DNA of 64,000 bases, taken from CAZPXZ01 sp965221505 (GTDB taxonomy: Bacteria > Pseudomonadota > Alphaproteobacteria > Rhodobacterales > CAZPXZ01). Under the pieces are notes generated by a model. That model was given only the letters and a program-made list of their open reading frames with translations. It made no database searches and had not been told where the DNA came from. Position 1 is the stretch's first letter. Each line of letters opens with the position of its first letter. Positions 16,998 to 26,057 of the stretch are shown one piece after another. The position numbers were made by a program, and so were the translations under genes. The stretch covers positions 310,001-374,000 of the forward strand of contig CBDCSI010000001.1 of the NCBI GenBank assembly GCA_965221505.1. Direction: 5' to 3'.

Positions 16998-18020
16998 ATG
17001 AACCCACGAGCGAAAGGCGAATCGGGGAAGAGGCGGAAGCCGGGGCGCAAGCGCCTCGGAAACCGCCGCTGCCCGTACTTGCATCAGCCGCACGACGCCA
17101 TTCTCCAGGCCGTCATGGAGGACCTCGAATGCGCCGACGAACTGATCCGGGCGCACCTTCCGCCGGCGATCGCCGAGATGCTGGACTCCGCGCTGCCGGA
17201 AGCGGTAGACGCGCAGCACGTCAGTGCGACTCTTCGTCGCAGCCGCAGCGACCGGATCTTCCGGTTCCGCCTCAAGCGCGGTTGCAAGCGCAAGTTCCTC
17301 TACGTCATCGCCGAGTTCCAGTCCACGGTCGATCCCGGACTCGTCTGGCGGACGCAATCCTACGCAACGCAGCTCGCGAAGCGCGAGGCGGCGGACGACA
17401 CGCCGTCCGGGCGGCGCAAACGCGCGTGCGTAATTGCCCTCATTTTCTACCATGGCCGCAAAAAATGGAATGTGGCGGTGTCTCTTGCGGACGACGTGGA
17501 GGCGGACGAAGAGTTGGTTCCCTACCTCCTGGATTACCGGTGCAGCCTCCGGGACCTCGGTCGCATGGCGGTGGAGAAACTGGCGACGGGAGCGAAGCTG
17601 CAAGCCGTCCTTCGGGCCGCGGTCCATGCGTGCCGGAAGTCGGTGACCGGCGGCGAGATCGAAGCGTTGCTGCGACTCGTTCCGGAGGAGAGCGATTTTG
17701 CGGACCCGTTGCTGCTGTATATCATGGGTGCGATGCCGGCGGATTCGTCGGTGATCAAGCGGGCCGTGAAGAACGCTTGGCCGAAAACGGGAGTCGAGAA
17801 GATGGGACCGATGGGAAGAGAACTCGTGGACGCCGGGCGCAAGGAAGAGCGCGTGAACATGCTCGAGGGCCTTCTCACACGCCGGTTCGGCAGTGTGCCG
17901 AGTCAACTCCGCAAGGTGATTCGCAAGGGTTCGGCCGCCGAGCACAATCAGTTGTTGGACGCGATCGTCGACGGACATACGCTCGACGACCTGTGCGCGT
18001 CTTGCGCTGCAGGGAGATAG
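16998..18020 (+). CDS. Rpn-family recombination-promoting nuclease / putative transposase
   Basis: A 340-residue protein of the Rpn (YhgA-like) family, PD-(D/E)XK nucleases linked to recombination and horizontal exchange. Early residues HDAILQAVMEDLECADELI and HLPPAI match the family N-terminus. The nuclease core is around FLYVIAEFQSTVDPGL, where the EFQS strand supplies the active-site Glu and Gln. VIALIFYHGRKKWNVAVSL follows, as in the family. The C-terminus (MLEGLLTRRFGSVP) is the DUF4351-like tail found in such proteins. The ATG follows GGGGCGACATG with a weak ribosome site. A decayed tandem copy of the 3' part follows directly. Confidence 0.82.
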   Translation: MNPRAKGESGKRRKPGRKRLGNRRCPYLHQPHDAILQAVMEDLECADELIRAHLPPAIAEMLDSALPEAVDAQHVSATLRRSRSDRIFRFRLKRGCKRKFLYVIAEFQSTVDPGLVWRTQSYATQLAKREAADDTPSGRRKRACVIALIFYHGRKKWNVAVSLADDVEADEELVPYLLDYRCSLRDLGRMAVEKLATGAKLQAVLRAAVHACRKSVTGGEIEALLRLVPEESDFADPLLLYIMGAMPADSSVIKRAVKNAWPKTGVEKMGPMGRELVDAGRKEERVNMLEGLLTRRFGSVPSQLRKVIRKGSAAEHNQLLDAIVDGHTLDDLCASCAAGR

Positions 18021-18044
18021 GACCACTCCTAGCGAACGCACGTC

Positions 18045-18322
18045 GCCGACAGATTCGTCGGCGATCACGCGGGCCGTAGAGAACGCCTGGCCGAAAGCGG
18101 GAATCGAGAAGACGGGACAAACGGGATAAGAACTCGTGAATGCCGGGCGCAAGGAAGGGCGACGGGAAGGAAGCGCTGACCTGATCGAGCGTTGTCGTGA
18201 AGCGGACATGAGAAAGACTGCCGGCTCCGCTGCGGGACTCGATTCGCGAGGGATCGATAAACGAGCGTCTGCGATCAGTGGATGCGATCACGGACGGTCG
18301 AGCGCTCCACGAAGGCTTAGTA
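18045..18322 (+). pseudogene. Decayed tandem copy of the Rpn gene 3' part
   Basis: Bases 18048-18160 match 17738-17850 of the intact Rpn gene at a constant offset of 310 with scattered substitutions, giving TDSSAITRAVENAWPKAGIE against the intact ADSSVIKRAVKNAWPKTGVE. A TAA at about 18127 breaks the frame, and after a further shift the C-terminal tail is still readable (LRDSIREGSINERLRSVDAI and TDGRALHEGL, against LRKVIRKGSAAEHNQLLDAI and VDGHTLDDL). The copy is therefore a non-functional paralogue or duplication remnant. It extends past the last homologous block of the intact gene's own repeat, so it is a real second gene end and not a sequencing echo. Confidence 0.72.
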
Positions 18323-19394
18323 CGCCGGGCGTCCGGCGACAGACCGGAGCTTCGGCTTGGCGGATCGTCCACAATACTCGGCTGCGGACTCGCCCGACGA
18401 GCCCGGACGCGTCCGCAACGTTCCAGCGCAAGGGAACGGCGGAGCGAACGCCGACGAACGTCGTCGCGAACGGCGGACGGTGGCCGGATCGGGCCGTCCT
18501 CGCGCTGTCGAGAGCCGTGAGGAAAGCGGCATGTCGAGACGAGCTCCAGACAGGGTGTGAAACGAGTTCCCGACGCGCTCGACACGGGAGGAACGCCAGG
18601 TCCTCGTTCATGCAGTCGCGGAAACGATTCGCGTACTGCCCGTTCCGCTCCGGACGTTCCCTGCAGGAGCGCGGTGCCGTCGGGATCGGCTCGGCCGGAC
18701 GGGTCGGGCCGCACCGCCGCCGTTCTCTCGAACCGCCGTTTCCTGACGCCCGCCAGGACGTGCGGGCCGACCGTGATCGTTTGTCCCACGCTTCCGGCAC
18801 GTACCGGGAGATGCGGAAGCGCCGGAACAATCGGATTTACCCGAACGGGCCCCCGCGCGGTCGGCGACGAAGCCGCCGGACGTCGCGATCGCGGCCGTAC
18901 TCCCCAGGGCAGCCCGTTCGGCAAGGCGCCTGCGCGAACACTCCCGGCTACGCGAGCAAGCCGGCCGCCGCGATCCGACGTCGGTTCGGGAGGGCGCCGT
19001 TTCGTTTCGGCTTCGCGGGTCGGCACGCACCGGTCGTTCGTTCGTACGCTTTCCCTCCGCACCGGCGCCGGGGTTTCCGATGCCGCGCCGGCAAGGTCGC
19101 CCGGCGCAAGAGCCGACCGTCCCCGGCGAACGCGGGCAGCCCGTTCGGCCGTGCGCGGTTTGACTCCGGGACGCGCGCGTCGTAGACCCGAAGGGAGCGT
19201 TCGGACCCTTCGTTTCCTGCGCGGCCGCACTCGGGCGGACGTAGGCGAGGGACATGTTCCTTGCCCGCGCGGGAGCGGGACGGTCGAGCGCATCCCGCGG
19301 CTCTCGCGACAAGGTCGGGGTTGCCGCGTTCCCCGCTCGGCCGCGATTCGGCGGACACTCGGGGAAAGGAGAACAACGCCAAGGGAGACAATCG
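18323..19394. other. Gene-free spacer before the peptide-type importer operon
   Basis: About 1.07 kb without a supportable gene: the open frames here have no ribosome sites, are Arg/Pro-rich and resemble no family. The final 15 bases hold the AAGGGAGA ribosome site of the next gene. A promoter for the importer must lie here but no convincing -35/-10 pair stands out. With the decayed Rpn copy on its left, this looks like eroded DNA. Confidence 0.45.
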
Positions 19395-20915
19395 ATGACG
19401 AAACGACACTACGGGGCGATCGCCGCGCTCTTGGGAGCGCTGGCGCTGGCGGCGCCGGCCTCGGCGCAGGTCGTCCGCCTCGGAACCGACGTGGACGCCG
19501 GGACGCTGGACCCGCGCATCATGCGCGACACCACCGCCTATCGGGCCGTGAACCTGATCTACAGCGGACTGCTTCAGCTCGACGCCGACCTGAAGCCCGT
19601 GCCGGATCTGGCCGAGAGCTGGGAAAACCCCGAACCGACGGAATGGATCTTCCGCCTGCGCGAGGGAGTCACCTTCCATGACGGGTCTCCGCTCGAAGCC
19701 GAGGACGTCGTGTTCACCTACGAGACCATTCTCGACCCGGAACTCAAGGCTCGCTTCCGTTCGCTCTACACGCCGATCGAGACCATCGAGGCGGTCGATC
19801 CGCTGACGGTCCGCATCCGGCTCAAGGAGCCCTATGCGCCGCTCCTGAGTTATCTCGACATGGGAATCGTTCCGAGCGACTACGTGCAGGGCGGCGGCGA
19901 CCTGTCGAGCGCGCCGGTCGGAACCGGCCCGATGAAACTGGCCAGCTGGGAGCGCGGGTCGAGGATCGTCCTGGAGCCGAACCCCGATCACTGGAGCGGC
20001 CCCCCGGCGGTCGAGGGGTTCGAGTTCGTGATCGTCGCGGACAACACGGCGCGCGCGCAGGCGTTCGAGGCCGGCGACCTGGACATCATCCAGCCGCCGC
20101 TCTCGCCGCAGGACATCGGTCGGCTGCTGGAAGAGGACGCCCATAACGGTACCGTGCAGGGCGGCCTCGGAATCACCTATCTGAACGTCAACGTCTCCGA
20201 TCCGCTGCTCGCCGACGCGGGCCTCCGGCGTGCGCTCATGACGCTCGTGGACCAGGACACCATCGTCAACGCCATCTACGAAGGCGTGGACCAGGTCGCG
20301 ACCTCGATCCTGTTGCCGTCGTCCTGGGCGTACGACGCGTCGATCGTCCAGCCCGCGTTCGATCCGGAAGGCGCCGGGGCGGCGTTCGCGGCCGCCGGTT
20401 GGACGGACAGCGACGGCGACGGGACGCTGGACAAGGACGGGACTCCGCTCAGCCTGACGTTGTCCACGCACAGCGAGGATCCGAACCGGATCCAGGCGCT
20501 GGAGTACATCCAGGCCATCATGCTGGCGAACGGCGTCGACGCGTCCATCGCCATTTCGGACTGGCCCGCGTTCTCCGCCGGCGTGCGTGCGGGCGAACAC
20601 CAGATCGCGCTGCTCGGGTGGCTGAACATCGTGGACCCGGACCGGCTGATGTACGCGCAGTTCCACTCCTCGGGTTCGCTCAACTGGGGCGGCTACGCAA
20701 ACGCGGAGGTGGACGCGCTGCTGGACGCCGGCCGCGCCTCCGTGGCCCTCGACGAGCGGATCGCGGCCTATCGGGCCGCAGCCGCAATCATCGCGGACGA
20801 GCTGCCGTATTTCGTGATCGCGTATCAGGGGTATCAGGTCTTCCACAACGACTCCGTGTCCCTGACGCCGGATTCGCGGGGGATGATGCGCTCCGCCATC
20901 GGCATGGCGCGCTGA
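19395..20915 (+). CDS. ABC importer substrate-binding protein, peptide/nickel (SBP family 5) type
   Basis: A periplasmic binding protein of 506 residues with a signal peptide cleaved after PASA near residue 24. The body carries family-5 features: the LDPRIMRDTTAY opening, the LVPDLAESW-like PDLAESWE, VTFHDGSPLEAEDVVFT, and VGTGPMKL. Such proteins bind oligopeptides, opines or other extended amides for DppBCDF-type importers. The ATG is preceded by AAGGGAGA. It is the first gene of a seven-gene operon with two permeases, a metal-dependent amidohydrolase, an aminotransferase and two ATPases, so the ligand may be an N-acylated amine or amino acid. Confidence 0.88.
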   Translation: MTKRHYGAIAALLGALALAAPASAQVVRLGTDVDAGTLDPRIMRDTTAYRAVNLIYSGLLQLDADLKPVPDLAESWENPEPTEWIFRLREGVTFHDGSPLEAEDVVFTYETILDPELKARFRSLYTPIETIEAVDPLTVRIRLKEPYAPLLSYLDMGIVPSDYVQGGGDLSSAPVGTGPMKLASWERGSRIVLEPNPDHWSGPPAVEGFEFVIVADNTARAQAFEAGDLDIIQPPLSPQDIGRLLEEDAHNGTVQGGLGITYLNVNVSDPLLADAGLRRALMTLVDQDTIVNAIYEGVDQVATSILLPSSWAYDASIVQPAFDPEGAGAAFAAAGWTDSDGDGTLDKDGTPLSLTLSTHSEDPNRIQALEYIQAIMLANGVDASIAISDWPAFSAGVRAGEHQIALLGWLNIVDPDRLMYAQFHSSGSLNWGGYANAEVDALLDAGRASVALDERIAAYRAAAAIIADELPYFVIAYQGYQVFHNDSVSLTPDSRGMMRSAIGMAR

Positions 20916-20934
20916 CGAGCCTCTCCAGACCCTT

Positions 20935-20963
20935 GCCGGCGCCCGCTTGCGGCGGGCGCCGGC
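20935..20963 (+). promoter_or_regulatory. Perfect 12-bp intercistronic stem-loop after the binding-protein gene
   Basis: GCCGGCGCCCGC (20935-20946), loop TTGCG, then GCGGGCGCCGGC (20952-20963): a perfect stem between the binding-protein stop and the permease start. There is no T-run, so it is probably not an intrinsic terminator of the operon. It more likely protects the upstream mRNA or attenuates, giving more binding protein than permease. Three other binding-protein genes here have the same arrangement. Confidence 0.7.
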
Positions 20964-20976
20964 CCCTCCGTCGCCG

Positions 20977-21957
20977 ATGATCGCCTACGCCCTGCGCCGC
21001 TTCGCGCTGTTCGTTCCCATGATCGTGGGAATCGTGGCGGTGACCTTCGGGGTCATGCAGTTGCTTCCGGGCGACCCCGCAGCGGTGCTTCTCGGCGAGG
21101 ACGCCTCCGAGGAGGCGGTGGCGGACATGCGGCGCGCCCTCGGACTCGACCGACCGTGGTGGGCGCGACTCGGCCTCTATTACGTCAATCTCGCGCAGGG
21201 CGAAATGGGATCGTCCTACTTTCAGAACCAGCCGGTCGTCGACGCGATCGGGCAGCGCATCGGTCCTACCCTCGAAGTGGCGATCGTCGCGCTCGTGGTC
21301 TCCGTTCTCCTCGGCGTCGCGCTCGGCGTGGCGGCCGCCGTGCGCCGGGGCACCCTCGTGGACGCAGGCTGCATGCTGTTCGCGCAGCTCGGGGTGTCGA
21401 TGCCGGTGTTCTGGTTCGGCATTCTGCTGATGTACCTGTTTGCGCTCCGCCTCGACCTCCTGCCGTCTATCGGACGGGGGCCGCCGCTCGCGGACGCGCT
21501 CTGGGAACTCGCGCAGGGCAGGCCGGGCCCCCTCGCCGAGTCGCTGTCGCACATCGCGATGCCGGCGCTCACCCTCGGCCTGAACAACGCGGCGGTCATC
21601 TCGCGGCTGGTTCGAAGCTCCATGCTGGAGACGCTCGGCCAGGATTTCATACGGACGGCGCATGCGAAGGGACTGCGCACGCCTCGCATCGTGTTCGTGC
21701 ACAGCCTGCGCAACGCGCTGTTGCCCGTGGTCAGCGTGATTGGGCTGCGTTTCGGGGCCCTGCTCGGCGGCGCCGTGCTGACCGAGAGCATCTTCGGCTG
21801 GCCCGGGCTCGGACAGCTCGCGGTCGCCGCGATTTCCCAGCGGGACATCCCGCTGGTTCAGGGAATCGTGCTGACCTTCGCGGTGGCCTACGCCTTGGTC
21901 AACCTGATCGTGGATCTGCTCTATGCCGTCATCGATCCGCGCATTCGATACGAGTGA
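20977..21957 (+). CDS. ABC importer permease, DppB type
   Basis: An inner-membrane permease of 326 residues starting MIAYALRRFALFVPMIVG, the DppB/OppB N-terminus. It contains the LLPGDPAAVLLGE periplasmic segment and the GRGPPL..PALTLGL region, and ends with the cytoplasmic coupling motif near LGQDFIRTAHAKGLRTPRIV followed by RNALLPVVSVIGLRFG. These contact the ATPases. The start at 20977 is chosen over an upstream frame because the hairpin occupies the preceding bases. The following permease starts three bases after this stop, showing tight coupling. Confidence 0.9.
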   Translation: MIAYALRRFALFVPMIVGIVAVTFGVMQLLPGDPAAVLLGEDASEEAVADMRRALGLDRPWWARLGLYYVNLAQGEMGSSYFQNQPVVDAIGQRIGPTLEVAIVALVVSVLLGVALGVAAAVRRGTLVDAGCMLFAQLGVSMPVFWFGILLMYLFALRLDLLPSIGRGPPLADALWELAQGRPGPLAESLSHIAMPALTLGLNNAAVISRLVRSSMLETLGQDFIRTAHAKGLRTPRIVFVHSLRNALLPVVSVIGLRFGALLGGAVLTESIFGWPGLGQLAVAAISQRDIPLVQGIVLTFAVAYALVNLIVDLLYAVIDPRIRYE

Positions 21958-21960
21958 ACG

Positions 21961-22806
21961 GTGAGAGCGCTGCGCGACAATCTCTCCCTGGCCGTCGGCG
22001 GCGCCATCGTGCTGGCGATCGTGCTGTTCGCGCTCCTCGGCCCGACGCTGTCCGGCTACGAAGTCGAGCAGATGGACATGCGGAACCGGTTCGACGGGCC
22101 GACGCCCGAGCACTGGCTGGGCACCGACAATTTCGGGCGCGACCTATGGACCCGGATGGCGGTGGGCGCCCGCGTGTCGCTCACCATCGCGCTCGCCTCG
22201 ATCGCCATCGCGGTGGTGGTCGGCTCGGTCGTGGGCCTGGTCAGCGGGTATTTCGGCGGCTGGGTCGATCTCGCCGTCATGCGGGTCGTGGACGTCTTTC
22301 TCGGCTTTCCGCCGATCGTGCTGGCGCTGGCGATCGTGGCGGCGCTCGGCCCCGGCGTCGTCAACCTGACCCTGTCGCTGGCCGCGGTGTTCTGGACCGA
22401 ATACGCGCGGGTGGTGCGGTCCGTGACGCTCGCCCAGCGCGAGACCGACTACGTGACGGCGGCGATATCGCTCGGCGCCTCGGAGGGCCGAATCCTGTTC
22501 CGCGAAATCCTGCCGAACGTGGTGGGGCCGGTCATCGTCCTGGCCACGCTCGGACTCGGCACCGCGATCATCGCGGAGTCCGGCCTGAGTTTCCTCGGCT
22601 TCGGGGTCGAGCCGCCGACGCCGACCTGGGGCTGGACGCTTTCCTACGGCACCCGCTACCTGCGCGCGCATCCGTGGCTCTCGACCGTCGCCGGGCTGGC
22701 CATCATGATCACGGTGCTCGGGTTCAACCTGTTCGGCGACGGGCTCCGCGACCAGCTGGACCCCCGCGGGGTCTCCCGCCGGATACGCCGGACCGCTCGC
22801 AACTGA
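21961..22806 (+). CDS. ABC importer permease, DppC type
   Basis: A 281-residue permease starting at GTG 21961. It has an N-terminal helix, the typical periplasmic GTDNFGRDLWTRM segment (after HWL) and the DppC-type EAA loop ISLGASEGRILFREILPN, followed by the ESGLSFLGFGVEPPTPTWGW signature of this subfamily. It pairs with the DppB-type permease to form the channel. The start follows its neighbour after three bases, without a strong ribosome site, so translation is probably coupled. Confidence 0.9.
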   Translation: MRALRDNLSLAVGGAIVLAIVLFALLGPTLSGYEVEQMDMRNRFDGPTPEHWLGTDNFGRDLWTRMAVGARVSLTIALASIAIAVVVGSVVGLVSGYFGGWVDLAVMRVVDVFLGFPPIVLALAIVAALGPGVVNLTLSLAAVFWTEYARVVRSVTLAQRETDYVTAAISLGASEGRILFREILPNVVGPVIVLATLGLGTAIIAESGLSFLGFGVEPPTPTWGWTLSYGTRYLRAHPWLSTVAGLAIMITVLGFNLFGDGLRDQLDPRGVSRRIRRTARN

Positions 22807-22819
22807 AGGGAGATCGACA

Positions 22820-23761
22820 ATGGAAGAACACAGAATTCACCGGCCGAAATTCACGACGATGGCCGACGGCACGGACGCGGTGCTGACGATCCACGAGCTA
22901 CGCGGCGCCCGCGACGGCCCGACGGTCGGCGTCTCCGGCTCCATTCACGGCAACGAGAACGCCGGCAGCCAGATCGTCCGCGCGCTCTGGCCGCATCTGA
23001 GAGACGCGAGGATCGCCGGACGCATCCTTCTCCTGCCGGTGGCGAATCCGCGGGCGTTCGCCGTCAATCGCCGGTATACGCCGGTGGACGAGCTGAACCT
23101 CAACCGGCTGTTTCCGGGTTCGACCTCCGGCTGGTATTCGGAACATCTCGCGGCCGCCGTCACGCGGGAGTTCCTGGAGAAGATCGACGTCCACATAGAC
23201 CTGCATGCCGGGACCGACCGGCCGACGGTGGACTACGTCTACATCCTGAACGACGAGCCGCTCTCCCGGTCGTTCGGCTCCAGGGTCCTGTACCGGCCGA
23301 CCTCGGGTCTCGGCGGCACTACCTACAGCGGCACCACGAAGTCGGTGACCGTCGACCGGCGCGGGATCTCGTCGGTGGTGGTGGAACTCGGCGGGGGGAT
23401 CGTCTCGCAGGAGCCGTATGTGGAGCGCGGGGTGGTCGGCGTCATGAACATGCTGCGCCAGGCGGGCAGCGTCGAGGGGGAGGCGGAGCCGCCGCCCGCC
23501 CAGACGGTCGTGAACCGGATCGAGATCCTTCGCCCGACCCAGGGCGGCTGGCTGGAGACGGAGGCTCCGCCGCTCGGCGAGGAGATCGGCGACGGCGCCG
23601 TCCTGGGCCGCGTCGTGAGCCCGTATTCCTTCGAGGAGCTGGAGGTCGTCCGGTCTCCGCTCCGGCGCGGAATCATGATCCTGTCGCATCTGACCAGAAA
23701 CGTCGTCGAACCCGGCGACTACGGATACATGGTCGGCGACCTCGACACGGCGGAGGCGTGA
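22820..23761 (+). CDS. Succinylglutamate desuccinylase/aspartoacylase-family hydrolase
   Basis: A zinc amidohydrolase of 313 residues. The metal site is visible as SIHGNENAG (His and Glu ligands) and IDLHAG (second His) near residues 39-45 and 129-134; the catalytic Glu is in VVVELGGG. The C-terminal barrel-sandwich domain is present, so the length is normal for the AstE/AspA-like clade. Family members cleave N-acyl amino acids or remove N-acyl groups from ectoine-like and related compounds. The gene lies inside a peptide-type importer operon and overlaps the start of an aminotransferase, which suggests that an imported N-acyl compound is first deacylated here. Confidence 0.85.
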   Translation: MEEHRIHRPKFTTMADGTDAVLTIHELRGARDGPTVGVSGSIHGNENAGSQIVRALWPHLRDARIAGRILLLPVANPRAFAVNRRYTPVDELNLNRLFPGSTSGWYSEHLAAAVTREFLEKIDVHIDLHAGTDRPTVDYVYILNDEPLSRSFGSRVLYRPTSGLGGTTYSGTTKSVTVDRRGISSVVVELGGGIVSQEPYVERGVVGVMNMLRQAGSVEGEAEPPPAQTVVNRIEILRPTQGGWLETEAPPLGEEIGDGAVLGRVVSPYSFEELEVVRSPLRRGIMILSHLTRNVVEPGDYGYMVGDLDTAEA

Positions 23762-25074
23762 GCGTGGCCGGGTATTCCCGATCAGAGGCGCTCTACGACC
23801 GCGCGCTCCGGTGCGTGCCGGCCGGGGTGAGCACCAACACCCGGGCGCGGACGCCGCATCCGATCTACTTCGAACGGGCCGAAGGCGCTTTCGCGTGGGA
23901 CGCCGACGGCAACCGGCATCTCGACATCGTCATGGGCAACGGCGCGGTGCTGCTCGGGCACCGGCACGAGGCGGTAGAGGAAGCCGTGCGGCGGGCGGTG
24001 TCCGCCGGGCTGACCTGCGGTCTCGAATCGGCTCTCGCCGTGGACGCGGCCGAGGCGCTCCGTTCCGCCGCCGGGTGGCCCGATCTGGTTCGCTTTACCA
24101 ACACCGGCACCGAGGCGGTCCAGCATGCGCTTCATATCGCTCGCCATGCGACGGGGCGAACCCGGATCGCGAAGGTGGAGGGCAGCTATCACGGATGGTC
24201 GGACGAAGTGTTCGTCAGCGTCTGGGTCGACCCGGCGAAGGCAGGGCCGGCGAAGCGGATGACGCCCGTCGCGCAGTTCGAGGGCCAGCGACGCGACCTC
24301 GTGTCGGAGACGACGGTCCTGCCCTTCAACGACCCGGAGGCCGCCGTCGCGATTCTCGACGAGGTCGGCGGCGAGTTGGCGGCCATATTGCTGGAGCCGA
24401 CCCTGATCGACGTAGGCTACGTTCCGGGTCGCGTGCCGTTCCTGCAGGCGCTCCGCCGTTCGGCGGACCGGCACGGAATCGTGCTGGTGTTCGACGAATT
24501 GCTCACCGGCCTGAACCTCGCGCCCGGGGGCGTGGCGGAGACGTCCGGCGTCGAGCCGGATCTGGCGCTGTTCGGGAAGGCGATCGCGAACGGCTATCCG
24601 CTCGCGGCCGTGGCCGGGCGCGAGGCGTTGATGCGGACGACCGAGCCCGGCCGGGGACCGGCGTTCGTCGGCACGTTCAACGGGCATGCGGTTTCCGTCG
24701 CCGCCGCTGCCGCCGCGATCCCGATTCTCGCGGCCGGCGACGTGCGGCGTACGGTCGAGGCGCGAAACCGATGTTTGCGGACCCGCTTCGAAGCCGAGGC
24801 GGAGCGGCTCGGCCTGCCGGCCCGCTACGTCACCGGCGGATCGCATCTGCACTGGTATTTCTGCGACGGCGAGATTGCGGATTTCCGATCGGCTGCCCGG
24901 ACCGACGCGCGCCAATACCGCGCCTTCGTCGGCGCGCTGGCCGATTCCCGCGTTGTCGCCCTGCCCAACCCGCTCTCGCATCATGCCCTGTCGCTCGGGC
25001 ACGGCGAGGAGGCGCTTCAGGAGCTGGAGGCGGCGTTCGCGAACGGATTGCGGGCGGCAGCCGGCGCGGCGTAG
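23758..25074 (+). CDS. Class III aminotransferase (glutamate-1-semialdehyde aminomutase-like)
   Basis: A PLP enzyme of 438 residues. TNTGTEAVQHALHIAR and the SYHGW motif bind the cofactor phosphate and ring, FDELLTG carries the PLP-binding Asp, and FGKAIANGYPLAAVAG contains the Schiff-base Lys. The sequence is closest in layout to glutamate-1-semialdehyde aminomutase relatives used in catabolism, and not to the haem enzyme, since no haem gene is nearby. The GTG at 23758 overlaps the hydrolase stop by four bases. It probably transfers the amino group freed by the hydrolase step. Substrate is not determinable. Confidence 0.85.
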   Translation: MSVAGYSRSEALYDRALRCVPAGVSTNTRARTPHPIYFERAEGAFAWDADGNRHLDIVMGNGAVLLGHRHEAVEEAVRRAVSAGLTCGLESALAVDAAEALRSAAGWPDLVRFTNTGTEAVQHALHIARHATGRTRIAKVEGSYHGWSDEVFVSVWVDPAKAGPAKRMTPVAQFEGQRRDLVSETTVLPFNDPEAAVAILDEVGGELAAILLEPTLIDVGYVPGRVPFLQALRRSADRHGIVLVFDELLTGLNLAPGGVAETSGVEPDLALFGKAIANGYPLAAVAGREALMRTTEPGRGPAFVGTFNGHAVSVAAAAAAIPILAAGDVRRTVEARNRCLRTRFEAEAERLGLPARYVTGGSHLHWYFCDGEIADFRSAARTDARQYRAFVGALADSRVVALPNPLSHHALSLGHGEEALQELEAAFANGLRAAAGAA

Positions 25075-25076
25075 TC

Positions 25077-26057
25077 ATGGCGGATCCGCTCCTGCAGGTG
25101 TCCGGACTTACGACGGTCCTCCATCTGCCCGGCGGCGCGGCGCCGGCCGTGGACGGGGTCGACCTCGCGGTCGGCGCCGGGGAGACGCTCGGAATCGTCG
25201 GCGAGAGCGGATGCGGGAAGAGCATGCTGGCGCTGTCGCTTCTCGGGCTGCAGCCGGATCCGCCGGCCGAAATCGTCGCGGGAAGCGCGGCGTTCGAGGG
25301 AGAGGACCTTCTTTCGCTTCCGCCCGCGCGGCTTCGCGCGATCCGGGGGCGGCGGATCGGGATGATCTTTCAGGAGCCGATGACCGCGCTCAATCCCGTC
25401 ATGCAGGCCGGGGAGCAGATCGCGGAGGTCTGCCGCCGCCATCTCGGCCTCGACGCCCGGTCGGCCTGGCGCCGGGCGGTCGAACTTCTCGAGCGGGTGC
25501 GGGTTCCGGATCCGGAGCGGCGGGCGCGAAGCTACCCCTACCAGCTCTCCGGCGGCTTGCGGCAGCGGGTGATGATCGCCGCGGCGCTTGCCTGCGAGCC
25601 GGCGATCCTGATCGCCGACGAGCCGACCACGGCGCTCGACGTCACCATTCAGGCGCAAATTCTGGATCTCATTCGGGAGCTGCAGGCCGGGACCGGGATG
25701 GCGATCGTCCTGATCACCCACGACCTGGGCGTCATCGCCGAACTGGCGGACAGGGTGATGGTGATGTACGCCGGACGGAAGATCGAGGAGGCGCCCGTGG
25801 CCCCGCTCTTCCGTGCGCCGCGGCATCCCTACACGAGGGGGCTCATTGGGTCGGTTCCGGTCCTCGGGCGCCGCCGCGACCTGCGCCTGCACGAAATCGA
25901 CGGGGTCGTCCCGCAGCCGGACGCCCTGCCGCCGGGCTGCGCCTTCGCGCCGCGCTGCGACCGTCCGGTCGGCGCCTGCGCGCATGCCGTCCCGGCGCTG
26001 GGTCCGACAGGCGCCGAGCACCGGAGCGCCTGCCACAACCCGTGCGCCGCGCCATGA
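25077..26057 (+). CDS. ABC importer ATPase, DppD type
   Basis: A 326-residue ATP-binding subunit. Walker A GESGCGKS, Q-loop FQEP, signature LSGGLRQR and Walker B ILIADEPT with the H-loop THD are all present. The signature reads LSGGL rather than LSGGQ, a common variant in DppD proteins. The C-terminal CAFAPRCDRPVGAC segment is the cysteine-rich tail of peptide and nickel transport ATPases that can hold an iron-sulfur cluster. The ATG at 25077 follows the aminotransferase stop after two bases. It works with the DppF-type ATPase that overlaps its end. Confidence 0.9.
   Translation: MADPLLQVSGLTTVLHLPGGAAPAVDGVDLAVGAGETLGIVGESGCGKSMLALSLLGLQPDPPAEIVAGSAAFEGEDLLSLPPARLRAIRGRRIGMIFQEPMTALNPVMQAGEQIAEVCRRHLGLDARSAWRRAVELLERVRVPDPERRARSYPYQLSGGLRQRVMIAAALACEPAILIADEPTTALDVTIQAQILDLIRELQAGTGMAIVLITHDLGVIAELADRVMVMYAGRKIEEAPVAPLFRAPRHPYTRGLIGSVPVLGRRRDLRLHEIDGVVPQPDALPPGCAFAPRCDRPVGACAHAVPALGPTGAEHRSACHNPCAAP

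Noticed and set aside
18278..18520. Small plus-strand frame as a separate gene
   Set aside because: Its start is the tail of the decayed Rpn copy; the rest is out-of-family and has no ribosome site.
23758..25074. Haem-pathway glutamate-1-semialdehyde aminomutase
   Set aside because: It lies inside an importer operon and overlaps a hydrolase gene; the housekeeping enzyme would be elsewhere.
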